From Corinectria fuckeliana (Eukaryota > Ascomycota > Sordariomycetes > Hypocreales > Nectriaceae), in contig WPDH01000080.1 of the NCBI GenBank assembly GCA_019137255.1, positions 496,001-560,000 of the forward strand: a DNA stretch of 64,000 nucleotides, written 5' to 3'. This document shows, in pieces, positions 22,734-33,530 of this stretch (positions are counted from its first letter, which is position 1; each line of letters begins with the position of its first letter). Under the pieces are notes generated by a model. That model was not told the origin of the DNA, did no database searches, and saw only the letters and a list, made by a program, of their open reading frames with translations. Both the position numbers and the translations under genes were made by a program.

Positions 22734-25521
22734 TTTCTCGATTTTTAATTCAGGAAGAATGAGGGTTGATTGTACTGAGAGTTTTATTAGTTACTGAGGT
22801 TATGATTGGCACTAAGCCAGTAGGCAAGTGGTTAGGCTCTGAAACCCCGCTTCGAGGTCGATGCCACAATGCCCTAGTCGTAACTCGAGGGAGGAGTGAG
22901 GTTTGGCGACAGCTCAACCAACCCAGCTACCCCTTGAAGCAACGCATCCGGAGCAGAACTGTGCTCCGGCTATTCCGAGTCGTATTGCCATCCACGGGTT
23001 GTAGAGCAAGTTTGTCGCGCACCGGGGAGACGTCTGAGACTAGGAGGAACTGGGTTGCAGGTAGACATTGCGCGATGTCCGGGCATAGCTCCGTTGGCAC
23101 CGGCATCTCGAAACCTCCCGTTGTTTGTCACTCTCCACAGTCTTCTGTTCGTCGAGTGTCATCCGAAGCGTCGCCCATCCTTGTCCCTTCCAACCCATAT
23201 CGTCGCATATATAGTATTCCGTCTCGAGTTCGTACAGTCGCGTGGCGGATCCAGAGAGGACGGACTAGAAAGGCGGAGGGCAAGCCAAGAAAAGACTCAC
23301 CACTAAGAGAATGAGATGATTGCAGGGTCATTCAAAGGGCTCAAATCGATCATCATGTCTTCCAAATCAGGCTCAAGATAATTGGGGGCAAAGCCAACCT
23401 TGCAGGAAGCGTAGGGAGCCGGCTAAAGAGTTGTCGAACGGTTCGCTATACTCGTGCAAATGGCTCGGTGAGCCGGTTGATCCAGAAAAGGGCTGGTCGA
23501 GAGAGGCGCACTGTCAAACAGGTGCTCTGGGAAGCTTTGTTCCAAGGGTGATGCGACGAGAGAGCCTGCGAGGTTCTCAGAGTTGCCTCCCCACATGTGG
23601 GAAATTCCGGCACCGGGGCACGGGCCTTATGGTTGAACGCTAGGTCACGTGGACCTATGTCCTACCGTCCCCCGGGCTTATTGATGATGAGAACGGTCAT
23701 TTTCTTAGCCTCCCGTTTCGACTCTTTGAGTGCCATGTGCTGTTTTCATCCATCACGCAGTTTCCATATCCAATGCAGCAGGCTATATCGTTAGCTATGA
23801 TCAGATGACGAGAGTCTGCCTTGGAAGATGAATTGGTTTGTTAGTTGCAGCTCTAATTATATAAGTAGGTAAGTAGGTATTCGTAGACAAGAAAGTGTGG
23901 TTATGATTCACATCTGAGTTATAGCATGTGGTAGCACTCTGTAATGTAATTTACTAGCCTTCAAGATAGTGGCGGCTGTGAGAGGACATAAATGTTCTTA
24001 TTCAAAGTGTGAGCAGATAGATAAGTGATCGCCTATTTGACTGGCTGGACTAGTCGCTTACGGATCCCATAACAAAGTTCTCTATCCAATGTAATAGCAA
24101 AGACGACGTAAGCTGAGATGACGTACAAACTACGTGTTCATGGTAGCACTGGATTTCCCCTGCAGCGAGTCAGCATCGAATGGATACCGGACTTTAAACT
24201 ACTGCGCTTTGGATGCTGTTATCTTTCAGTCGGTCGGTCAACACGCGGCTTTGCTTGCACGTGTTCGCCAAGTTGACAACGAGTCGTAAGCTCGGAGCGA
24301 CTGGCTTCAAGCTTTGACAGAAGATGCCAGCCCGTCTCCAGCTTACAGGATAATTGCAAAAGAGTCCAAGATGCCTAGATATCGAGGACGCTGTGTAGAG
24401 TAATCCGCACGGAGTACAAGCACATACCAGAGGGTGGGCTAATGTTTCCCCAATCCAGTGCAAGGGTTTTAGGATGCAAACCCCGTGCTAGGAAAGGGGT
24501 AGAGCAATACGAGGCACAAAGCCGGCAGAGCCGTCGACCCGAGGAGGCCCCCGTCGCCGCCGCGAAGCCCTGAGATATGCCCCCTAAATTTTCTTTAAAC
24601 CTGATTGAGACCCTAGACTCCCTGAGGCTGATGTGCCGAGTGGACCAATCATTCCAACAATGCCCAATGCCAGATCGGTCCAGCCAAGCCGAGGCGTCAA
24701 ACGTTTGTTTGAGTAGTGGGAACATCACAGCGTCGCGATACGAAACGAAGTATCGGCACTGTACATGAAGTTTCCTCCCCCTTCAGCCAGCGTTCCCCTG
24801 CGACAGCGCCAGAGGACCCCCATTCCCGAGGATAGCGTCCCTGGAGATGTCCTCCGAAGCGCTAGATTATTTATTATACGATATTGGCCCGTATAACAGT
24901 GACAGCACATCCAGTCCATTTTAACGAATGTTTCTTGCCCCTGATGCAAGTACCTGCAGCTGAACGGTACTGGCTGACACCCATGGAACTGGCTGACACG
25001 CCTCCCACGCTCCAGCTAGCGCGCCATGTTGAGCCCTGAGAAGTTTCCACCCCGCAAGTATCAGCGGCTTGGAGGTACCTGTCCCCTGGGCTAGCCCCTG
25101 TGAATGCTCTTGTAGTACTTCGTACCTTGGCGACGATCCTCCCACCTCCAGAACCCCAGGCTCCCAGAACTTGCTTTGCCCAGTTCATCCTTTCAAGTTC
25201 CAACCTGCCTTCTTTCTTCCTTTTATTCCTCTTGTCCTCCCATCTCGGGCTTCTTGTTGTCGCTTGAGTTCACTTCGACGACAATTCCCTGGCAGCGACT
25301 CGTCAGCTCCAGCGCCCTTGAACGCCATGGTCATTTGAGAACAGTGCGCCCCTCCCATACAAGGTTCCCTCCCTGTCGTGTCTTTGGGCCACTTCGCCGC
25401 AATTATTTTTTGAAGCAGCCAGCACGCCCCTTGCCGTCTGCGACTTTCATCATCACCATCGATCAAATCTCACCCGACATCTCTTCTCTCCACGGCGCGA
25501 TTCGAGTAATTCGCATCTGCT
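22734..25521. other. 2.8-kb divergent intergenic region, no convincing gene
   Basis: Upstream region of Pat1 (minus) and the GT15 gene (plus). Several short frames on both strands (for example 22766-23314 plus, 24375-24728 minus, 24874-25203 minus) overlap one another and show no domain or splice logic. A GTGAGT donor on the minus strand near 23297 could belong to a 5' UTR intron of Pat1, but I cannot prove it. No tRNA or other structured RNA recognised. The length leaves room for a non-coding transcript. Confidence 0.55.
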
Positions 25522-27122
25522 ATGGCTACCGGCAACGTGCGCTACGTGCGCTACATTGCCGTTGCGTTGTTCGTATGTGGCCTCGTTCGTTTTCGATACC
25601 CTACCTCTCCACCCGCTAACTACTTCGCCGCAGACGCTCACGCTGTTCTATTTTGTCTCGCATTCTAAGTACGACACCGTCTCTGTTCCCATCGGTGGAA
25701 GCAAATCTCCCAACCCTTCCTTCCCTGGTGGTCCCGGCGCCCCTCAAGTCCCAGGCGACTCTACCGGTGGTAGCAAGGCCCCGGCCTTCCCCCAGGGAGA
25801 CAGTGTCCTGAAGGGAGACACAATCCCTCCTGCCGCCCCCGAGGACCTTTCCAAGGATGATACTCCCGCTCAGAAGCCTCAAGGCGACGAAAAGTCTGAC
25901 GATGCTGCCGCTTCTGATGATACCACGAAGGATACCACCAAGTCCGATGATACCACCAAGTCTGCCAAGGCCAGCGATGCCCCTCTTGCCATGACTCCCA
26001 ATGACCCAGGCTGGGGTAATCTGCAGGACGTTGCTCCCGGCCCGCGCATGAATGCTACCTTTGTCAGCCTTGCCCGAAACAGTGACATATGGGAGATCGC
26101 CGAGTCCATCCGCCAGGTCGAGGATCGTTTCAACCGCCGCTACGGATACGACTGGGTCTTCCTCAACGACCAGCCCTTCGACGACAACTTCAAGAAAGTC
26201 ACTACTTCTCTGGTATCCGGCACGACGTATTACGGTCTGATCCCCGAGGAGCACTGGTCCTTCCCAGAGTGGATTGACCAGGACAAGGCCAAGAAGGTTC
26301 GCGAGGACATGAAGGAAAGGAAGATCATCTACGGTGATTCCATCAGCTACCGCCACATGTGCCGATTCGAGTCTGGATTTTTCTTCCGCCAGGAACTCAT
26401 GTTGAACTACGAGTTTTATTGGCGCGTTGAGCCGTCCATCAAGCTCTTCTGCGACATCCACTACGATCCTTTCCGCGTCATTGCTGAGCAGGGCAAGAAG
26501 TACAGCTTCGTTCTCAGCCTTTACGAGTACATCGAAACCATCCCTACCCTCTGGGATAGCACGAAGAAGTTCATTGCCAACCACCCCGAGCACATCTCTG
26601 ATGACAACTCGATGGCCTTCCTGAGTGACGATGGTGGCGAGACCTACAACAAGTGCCATTTCGTACGTTGCGTTGCCTGTTTATTTCGCGCCGCCTTGCT
26701 AACCGATTATTTAGTGGTCCAACTTCGAGGTTGGCAGTCTAGAGTGGCTCCGAAGCAAGCCTTACATCGACTACTTTGAGGCTCTTGACCGTGACGGCGG
26801 CTTCTTCTATGAGCGATGGGGTGACGCTCCTATTCACTCGATCGCTGCCGGTCTTCTCCTGAAGAAGGACGAGATCCACTTCTTCGACGACATCGCTTAC
26901 TACCACGTTCCCTTCACCCACTGCCCAACTGGAGAGCAGAAGCGACTTGACCTGCATTGCCACTGCGACCCCAAGGACAACTTTGACTGGAAGGGCTACT
27001 CATGTAAGCATTACATCACTCGTTCAACCCAATTGATCATCAACTGACTAGAAATAGGCACTTCGCGATTCTACGAACTCAATGGCCTAGAGAAGCCTAA
27101 GGGTTACGAGGAGCAGACTTAA
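25522..27122 (+). CDS. GT15 alpha-1,2-mannosyltransferase (Kre2/Mnt1/Ktr family)
   Basis: Four exons: 25522-25572, 25634-26662, 26715-27003, 27058-27122; introns of 61, 52 and 54 nt with GT..AG ends. The spliced protein is 477 aa. Exon 1 plus the start of exon 2 form the signal anchor (V-R-Y-I-A-V-A-L-F-T-L-T-L-F-Y-F-V), so it is a type II Golgi protein. A Ser/Thr/Pro/Asp-rich stem (about 35-140) precedes the GT15 domain, recognised by Y-Y-G-L-I-P-E-E-H-W, F-Y-W-R-V-E-P and, across intron 2, N-K-C-H-F-W-S-N-F-E. The Glu of the last motif (about residue 365) is at the position of the proposed nucleophile of yeast Kre2. Next come G-G-F-F-Y-E-R-W-G-D-A-P and Y-H-V-P-F-T-H-C-P. The role is GDP-mannose-dependent extension of O- and N-linked mannans. 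Which KTR paralogue it is cannot be settled. Confidence 0.92.
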
Positions 27123-27502
27123 GCAGATCCAGGTGCTGGGTGACGGTGCCGTGTACGTTTATCATGGCTCAGTTAAATGCGCGGTAGATAATTTCCCTCG
27201 TACTTCGTACTGGACCGCATTCTGATGGGGCTCATGGGGCGGGGATATGGAAGGATGTTTAAAGTGGCAACAAAGAGGAAAGGCGTCTGGGTTCGAATCG
27301 CTTTGGACAGCTTTGGTCATGTAGATGTAAATGAAACAAGGGATCTATGACAGGTTGCTCTCTTGCATGGTTCGATAAAGTACAGTATGGGTACATGGTC
27401 CACGGCCTCTATGTAACTCATGATGAATTCTCCCCTGAATCCTCTCATTAGCTCAGTAGTCTATCAACTTTCAAAACGCAGCGCTCAGTATTCCATTATT
27501 CC
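27123..27502. other. convergent intergenic region, no gene seen
   Basis: 3' flanks of the GT15 gene and uS12m, 380 bp. GGGTTCGAATC at about 27292 looks like a tRNA B box, but no flanking stem or A box is visible. Confidence 0.6.
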
Positions 27503-28149
27503 TCAACCAATCGTTGCCTTCTTGGGCTTCTTTGTGCCGTATTTACTCCTGCTGGTAGTTCGGCTTGCAACACCTCCCTAAGTTATCTTATCAGCACACG
27601 CGCACTCTGAAAGGTCCCAGCTCTGCCAAGCGGAAGCGCCTAGGGCTATGGTCAAGCTTGAGCCAACGAGGATGAACCTACAAGATCCAGAGCTCCTCGG
27701 ACGAGATGGTACCGCACACCGGGGCAATCCTGCGCGCGACCGCCACGCACGAGCACAACGCTGTGCTGCTGGATGTTGTGGCCTTCGCCGGGGATGTACG
27801 CCGTGATGAGCGCGCCCGTGGAAAGCTTGACACGGGCCGTCTTGCGCTCGCCCGAGTTGGGCTTCTTGGGGCGGACCACGCCCACGCGCAGGCACACGCC
27901 CTTGAGCGCCGGACACCGCGTGTTGGCCAGGGCTGGGGACACGGCGTGGCGGTCGCGCTTGCCCTTCCGGATGCCGCGCAGAACCTGGTTCAGCGTCGCC
28001 GGGCGGGGGGCTGTGGTGGCGAAGGTGCGGAGGGACGGGAGGGTGGTGGCGGTCGTGACATGTGCGGCGGCGGCGAGTCGGGGGATCGTCGTGGTGAGCG
28101 GTTGCCGGGTCGCCGGGGCGAAGAATTGGCGGAGGATGGAGCCGACCAT
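27503..28149 (-). CDS. mitochondrial small-subunit ribosomal protein uS12m
   Basis: Two exons: 27682-28149 and 27503-27577; the intron 27578-27681 (104 nt) has donor GTAGGT and acceptor ACTTAG. The spliced protein is 180 aa. Residues 1 to about 48 are rich in R, A, T and S with no acidic residues, a mitochondrial presequence (F-A-T-T-A-P-R-P near its end). From T-L-N-Q-V-L-R-G-I-R-K-G the chain follows bacterial S12: C-P-A-L-K-G-V-C-L-R-V, K-K-P-N-S-G-E-R-K-T-A-R-V-K-L, Y-I-P-G-E-G-H-N-I-Q-Q-H-S-V-V-L-V-R-G-G, G-V-R-Y-H-L-V-R-G-A-L-D-L. Exon 2 supplies the conserved end (S-R-S-K-Y-G-T-K-K-P-K). It sits at the decoding centre of the mitoribosome. The gene is divergent from the acyl-CoA dehydrogenase gene. 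Confidence 0.95.
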
Positions 28150-28862
28150 GTTGGGCGCGGTGGGAGGGCGCAGCGAAAGGCGGATTGAGTGCGTGGGCGG
28201 GCGGGCTGCGGTGGTCTGCTCCTAGGCCTGTCTCGGTCCCTCTCACGACTGTGAGGCTCTCACGACGGGACATCAAAATCTCAGCCCAGCTCCATTTAGT
28301 CACGTGCTCAGCATATGGTTCGGAACATCTGGCCCTCCGCTCTCCGGGGGTTTATGCACATCACATGCCAGCTGGCCGGGATCTTAGACGTCACCCCACC
28401 CGGTTAATCCTCGGTTTCCAGTCGCCTTGAGCCCTCCCCGCAATCTGCGAAGGTACGTACCCTCCGCCCCCCGCTGGAATACCGAGCTGGCGTCTGGTTG
28501 ATGGCGAGGTTATCCTCGGCTGGCTCCGCTTGAACCGAGCAACCCGTCACGACTCCGGGCCGTGGTCACTGGGTACCAGCACAACATGTCGCGGGTGTCT
28601 GGGGTGTTTGTTCGGCTGGAATCTTTCTAGTACGGTTCTTCTTTTTCAGCCCTTTTCTGGGGGTTTACCTCGTCTGTGTGTCTCCCTCGGGTATTTATCT
28701 ATAAGAAGTGTGACCTGCCTCGGCGGTACAGTTTTGCAGCTTGCTCCTTCGTTGCTTGTGATCGTGTCTCTCCTCTCCTCCCTTGTGCCTTTCTTCTCTC
28801 CCATACCTGCCCACCTGTGTGCTGCACCTTTAAAATACGCACACATTACACTTCACGCAGCA
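28150..28862. promoter_or_regulatory. shared divergent upstream region of uS12m and acyl-CoA dehydrogenase
   Basis: 713 bp between two start codons on opposite strands. Both products carry mitochondrial presequences, so co-regulation is possible but only inferred. The part before the plus-strand gene is pyrimidine-rich (CTCTCCTCTCCTCCC about 28770), typical of fungal core promoters. No clear TATA box. Confidence 0.45.
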
Positions 28863-30356
28863 ATGTCATCGTCGTTCTCTCGGGTGCTGCGGCCTGCTCT
28901 GCGGGGGGGACGGGGTCTCACACAGCGCGTTGCCGTCGCCTCGACAATTCCCCGAGCAATCTCGAGGGCACCGGTGTAAGCTTCCGCCCTCATTGTCCTC
29001 GCTCGTATGTTCCATCGGCGTTGCAATTGAATGCTCACACACAGTTCCAGCACCAACACCGTTCGATCCCTGTCCTCTACCACCCCTCGCCGCAATGACG
29101 ATGCCTTCGACATCTCCGAAATCCCCCCCACGCCTCTCAGCCACCTCTCCGAGGTCGAGGCTGCCATGGCCGAGTCCGTGTCCAAGTTCGCGACCGACGT
29201 GATCCTCCCCCGCGCCCGCGACATGGACGAGGCCGAGGCCATGGACCCGGCCGTCGTCGAGCTGCTCTTCGAACAGGGCCTCATGGGCGTCGAGATCCCC
29301 GAGGAGTACGGCGGCGCCGGCATGAACTTCACGTCGGCCATCATCGGCATCGAGGAGCTCGCCCGCGCCGACCCTAGCGTCTCCGTCCTCGTCGACGTCC
29401 ACAACACCCTCTGCAACACCGCCGTCATCAAGTACGGCTCCAAGGCCCTCAAGGAGAAGTGGCTGCCCCGCCTCGCCACCGGCACCGTCGCCTCCTTCTG
29501 CCTCTCCGAGCCCGTCTCCGGCTCCGACGCCTTCGCCCTGGCCACCAAGGCCACCGAGACGGCCGACGGCTTCTCCATCTCAGGCGGCAAGATGTGGATC
29601 ACCAACTCGATGGAGTCGGACCTCTTCATCGTCTTCGCCAACCTCGACCCGTCCAAGGGATACAAGGGCATCACCGCCTTCCTGGTCGAGAAGGGCACCC
29701 CGGGCTTCTCCATCGCCAAGAAGGAGAAGAAGCTGGGCATCCGCGCCAGCAGCACTTGCGTCATCAACCTCGACGACGTCGTCGTGCCCAAGGAGAACCT
29801 GCTGGGCGAGCGCGGCCAGGGCTACAAGTACGCCATCTCGCTGCTCAACGAGGGCCGCATCGGCATCGCCGCCCAGATGACGGGTCTGGCCCTGGGTGCC
29901 TTTGACAACGCCGTCAAGTACGTCTGGAACGACCGCCGCCAGTTCGGTCAGCTGGTCGGCGAGTTCCAGGGCATGCAGCACCAGATCGCCCAGTCCTACA
30001 CCGAGATCGCCGCCGCCCGCGCCCTCGTATACAATGCTTCCCGCAAGAAGGAGGCGGGTGAGGACTTTGTCAAGGACGCCGCCATGGCCAAGCTCTACGC
30101 CTCTCAGGTCGCCGGCCGAGTGAGCGGCCTCGCTATCGAGTGGATGGGTGGCATGGGCTTTGTCCGTGAGGGCCTCGCTGAGAAGTACTGGCGCGACAGC
30201 AAGATTGGCGCCATCTACGAGGGCACCAGCAACATCCAGTGAGTCTTTCCATTTACCGTCTAACCGAGAGTAATCGGTACCTGAGCGTGAAACTAACACC
30301 GCCTGCTCAGGTTGAACACTATTGCCAAGCTTCTTCAGAAGGAGTACACCCAATAG
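28863..30356 (+). CDS. mitochondrial acyl-CoA dehydrogenase, short/branched-chain type
   Basis: Three exons: 28863-28975, 29045-30238, 30311-30356; introns 69 and 72 nt. The spliced protein is 450 aa. Residues 1 to about 50 form an Arg/Ser-rich mitochondrial presequence spread over exons 1 and 2. The mature part shows the N-terminal helical domain (F-E-Q-G-L-M-G-V-E-I-P-E-E-Y-G-G), the FAD/substrate signature S-E-P-V-S-G-S-D-A-F and I-S-G-G-K-M-W-I-T-N-S, then R-R-Q-F-G-Q in the C-terminal domain, and I-Y-E-G-T-S-N-I-Q, whose Glu (about 430) is the catalytic base. The exon 2/3 junction splits the Gln codon right after this motif. The family oxidises acyl-CoA to 2-enoyl-CoA and passes electrons to ETF, in beta-oxidation or Ile/Val catabolism; the exact chain specificity is not decided here. 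Confidence 0.93.
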
Positions 30357-31229
30357 AAAATAAAATAGCATGATAGAAGTCTCTTACACAGGGCCATGAA
30401 AAAAAGAAGGAAAATAAACAATGAGCGATCGTTAAAACCTACCGACTTCGAGCCTTAGTAGAGGGAGCCGTAATGGAAGGAGGTTGTGAATGTGTAGGTA
30501 GCGAGAGGGTTATAAGATCAGGTAGCTTGTAAATCTCGCTTCGATTGGTATCAATTGTACTTGATCTCCCCCGATGCTGCCGGACATAAGATCTGACCAC
30601 CAGACGGGCAACGAGCTAAGAACGGACAAAGAGGATAGGATCAGGTGTAAAACTTACGACCTGTGCAATGGAAGAATGGCATGTTCTCCGCTTGTGAACG
30701 CATCGTGGCCATACTACTAGGTAGTCCTCGTCCTGTATTCACTTTAACCGTGCCGTAATTATCTACCATGTAATCTAGTGCCCGCCAAGGAACTTTATAT
30801 GCAAAATAACCTGGCGGAACATTCAGCACTTAGAACGAGACCGGACTGCCGGGACTACGTAAAATGTTCCTCCAACAGAGAACCACTCTGAGGGCCCGCC
30901 GACATTTATTATATATGCAAGTACAAATCGGGCGCAGTGTTTTGCATTGATTAACCACCAAGAATGCGATCGGATGAACGAAAGGCACGGGGCTCAAGCC
31001 GCATCTCCATAAAGCCTTGTCATGTTGAACTTGTGGCCTAACCACTCCCTGTCATATTGGCTCTCGGGCGAGGTGCCACGGAGGATCATCCTCCGTGATG
31101 AAAACGGCAACATCATACCGTCGTGGTTTGATGATTCAGTATTGTCAGTGGGATATATAACCAGGGTGTCGAGTCTAGTATTAAACTTCGGGAGGAAATC
31201 AGGGCGATAGACATCCTTACTCGTACAAA
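30357..31229. other. intergenic region upstream of the mannanase gene, no gene seen
   Basis: 873 bp with 3' UTR of the dehydrogenase at the left and promoter of the mannanase at the right. Short frames are unsupported. A TATA-like motif stands at 31153-31160. Confidence 0.6.
31153..31160 (+). promoter_or_regulatory. TATA-like box of the mannanase gene
   Basis: ATATATAA, 70-77 bp before the ATG at 31230, a fitting distance for a strongly inducible fungal gene with a short leader. Of the genes on the core island, only this one shows a clear TATA in a plausible place. Confidence 0.5.
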
Positions 31230-32584
31230 ATGATACTCAATCTCGTCCGCCTTCTCTCCCTAACCACGCTCGTGCTGGGGGCCACGGCCTCCCAGCCAAA
31301 CTCCAAGCACCCTCCCGAAGGATTCGTCACAGTGAAAGACAACAAGTTCCAGCTCGACGGCAACGACTTTTACTTTGCAGGGTCCAATGCGTATTACTTT
31401 CCGTTCTCAGGCGTGAGTCCGCCTCCTTGCCCGACGTGCTTCGACAAGCCGCTGACGCACCTAGCTAGACACAAAAGGACGTGGAAAAGGGTCTTGCAGC
31501 GGCTAAGGAGGCAGGACTCAATGTTTTCCGCACTTGGGGGTTCAATGACAGGAACAAGACAACGGACCCCAACGGTTTGCCACAGTACGGCGGGGAGGGC
31601 GCGGGCGAGACTGGCGTCTACTTCCAGACGTGGGACGAGGGGAAATCCACCATCGACGTTGCTCCCTTTGACAAGGTCGTCAATGCGGCGTCGAAGACTG
31701 GCATCAAGCTGATCGTGGCTTTGACCAACAACTGGGCTGACTACGGTGGCATGGACGTCTACACCACCAACCTTGGTGGACAGTATCACGACGACGTTCG
31801 TCTGTCCCCATCCTCACTAGATTGCGTCTCAGCCTTGCTAACTGTTCCCCCCCTTCGCTCACAGTTCTACCGGCTTCCCAAAATCAAGAAGGCCTTTAAG
31901 AGATATGTCAAGGCCATGGTTACGCGATACAAGCACTCGCCAGCCATCATGGCGTGGGAGCTGGCCAACGAGCCCCGCTGCGGCGCCGACGGCACGCGCA
32001 ACCTCCCGCGCAGCGACGACAAGTGCACCCCGAAGCTGCTCTCGGCGTGGGTCGACGAGATGAGCGCGTACATCAATAGCCTCGACCCGCACCACCTCGT
32101 GACTTGGGGCGGCGAGGGCGGCTACAACATCGACTCGGACGACTGGGCGTACAACGGCAGCAACGGCGGCGACTTCGACCGCGAGCTGGCCCTGCCCGGC
32201 GTCGACTTCGGCGTCTTCCACTCGTACCCGGACTGGTGGGCCAAGACGGTCGAGTGGACGGACCAGTGGATCCGCGACCACGCCGCGTCCGGCGCGCGGG
32301 CGAGGAAGCCGGTCGTCCACGAGGAGTACGGGTGGCTGACGCCCGAGGCCCGGCTCGAGAATCTCGGCACCGTCGCCAACGCCACGCGACTGGAGGTTCT
32401 GGGTGGATGGCAGAGCATACAGGTTAAGGAGAAGATGCCCGGCATGTTCTGGCAGTATGGCTATTCTGGGTACTCGTATGGCCGTAACCACAACGACGGG
32501 TTTACTATATACCTGGACGATGCGGAGGCCGAGGAGCTTGTATACAACCATGCAGAGGGTATGAACTGCCTCAATCATGTGTAA
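31230..32584 (+). CDS. secreted GH5 (subfamily 7-like) endo-beta-1,4-mannanase
   Basis: Three exons: 31230-31412, 31469-31795, 31865-32584; introns 56 and 69 nt. Intron 2 is a multiple of three and stop-free, so it could be missed. It is supported by the branch TGCTAAC, the acceptor CACAG and by restoring G-Q-Y-H-D-D / F-Y-R-L-P. The spliced protein is 409 aa. Residues 1 to about 20 form a signal peptide (L-L-S-L-T-T-L-V-L-G-A-T-A-S), and no cellulose-binding module follows. Family landmarks are F-R-T-W-G-F-N-D, W-E-L-A-N-E-P-R-C (acid/base Glu about 206), F-G-V-F-H-S-Y-P-D-W and V-H-E-E-Y-G-W (nucleophile in the Glu pair about 323-324). The enzyme cleaves beta-mannan in plant hemicellulose outside the cell. 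The gene ends less than 1 kb from a RIP block. Confidence 0.93.
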
Positions 32585-33530
32585 GAAAAATCGAATATTT
32601 CAAGGGCTGATATAAGTGTGAAAAGCGGCAGAAAACTAACACGGCCTTCCCAGTGGTTGACTTGGTTTTTCTTGCCAAGACGACTTCCTTGCCTGTTTCT
32701 CCGACCGAGGGAACTACTGGTAGTCCTCCTACGAAGTCCATTGCGATGGTGTGGAACGGTATTGGGAGGGGGATTTATTGCATTTTCCAGTCATAGCAAA
32801 ATGTAATGCGCACTACGCTGATGCTAAGTGCTAGGCTGGCCTAAATACTAATAAATGTGACAGGATTACTGGGTTAACGGGGCTGAGAAGGAATAAGAGT
32901 AGAGTCTTCCTTTCATCCACATGCCGCTTTTCAAAATACTCGAGTCGGCTTTCTTCATCTTGTTGAACAAGCAGTCACAAAAGTGTCACTATAACGATAT
33001 TTCTATGTTTTCCCCGTTCTATTGCATTCAGTTGGACTGTTTCCTTCTTCCTTCTTCAGACCCTCTTTTCAAAGCACGTTGCAATCTCCATTCCTATTTC
33101 TCTTTCAATTTCCACGGCAAGTGTTTCGTGTCTGCCATCGGGTCTCGTCACCGAAGTCCGTCCATCTCCAGCAAGATGCATACGCAGACCCTGCTGAACA
33201 TTGGCGTTGTCGCACGATTCGTGTCCGGCATCTGCAGCGGTAGTCTGCTTATGTACTCGGTTGCCCTATTATACGCCGTGGCTGAGTGTCGTGCCATCTC
33301 AGCTCACAGCACGGTGACGTGATGATATGAAAGGCACGTGTAAGACGAGTCGTTGAGAGGCCTCCGGGAGGAACCAGTCTCGCGAGCGTAGCTACTACGC
33401 CTTTGCATCCGCATTCGCAGTCTCGAATGTATGATAAAGTGTGCCCATCTTGATATCCCTGCAACAGTGTAGGCCTGCTATAAGTCAGCCCCCCCCCTTA
33501 CGAACCGTAGCCAGAAACAGACTGATTTTC
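32585..33530. other. transition from gene island to RIP block, no supported gene
   Basis: Mixed-composition DNA. A frame at 32921-33322 (plus) is open, but its first half looks like leader sequence and nothing is recognised in the second half. A run of nine C at 33489-33497 lies just before the AT-rich block. Confidence 0.5.

Noticed and set aside
27292..27303. GGTTCGAATC-like tRNA B-box motif in the 3' flank of the GT15 gene
   Set aside because: No complementary T-stem, acceptor stem or A box nearby.
32921..33322. 133-codon plus-strand frame at the island edge
   Set aside because: Its first part is T/C-rich leader-like sequence, no domain is recognised, and a shorter start at 33175 gives an equally anonymous 48-residue product.
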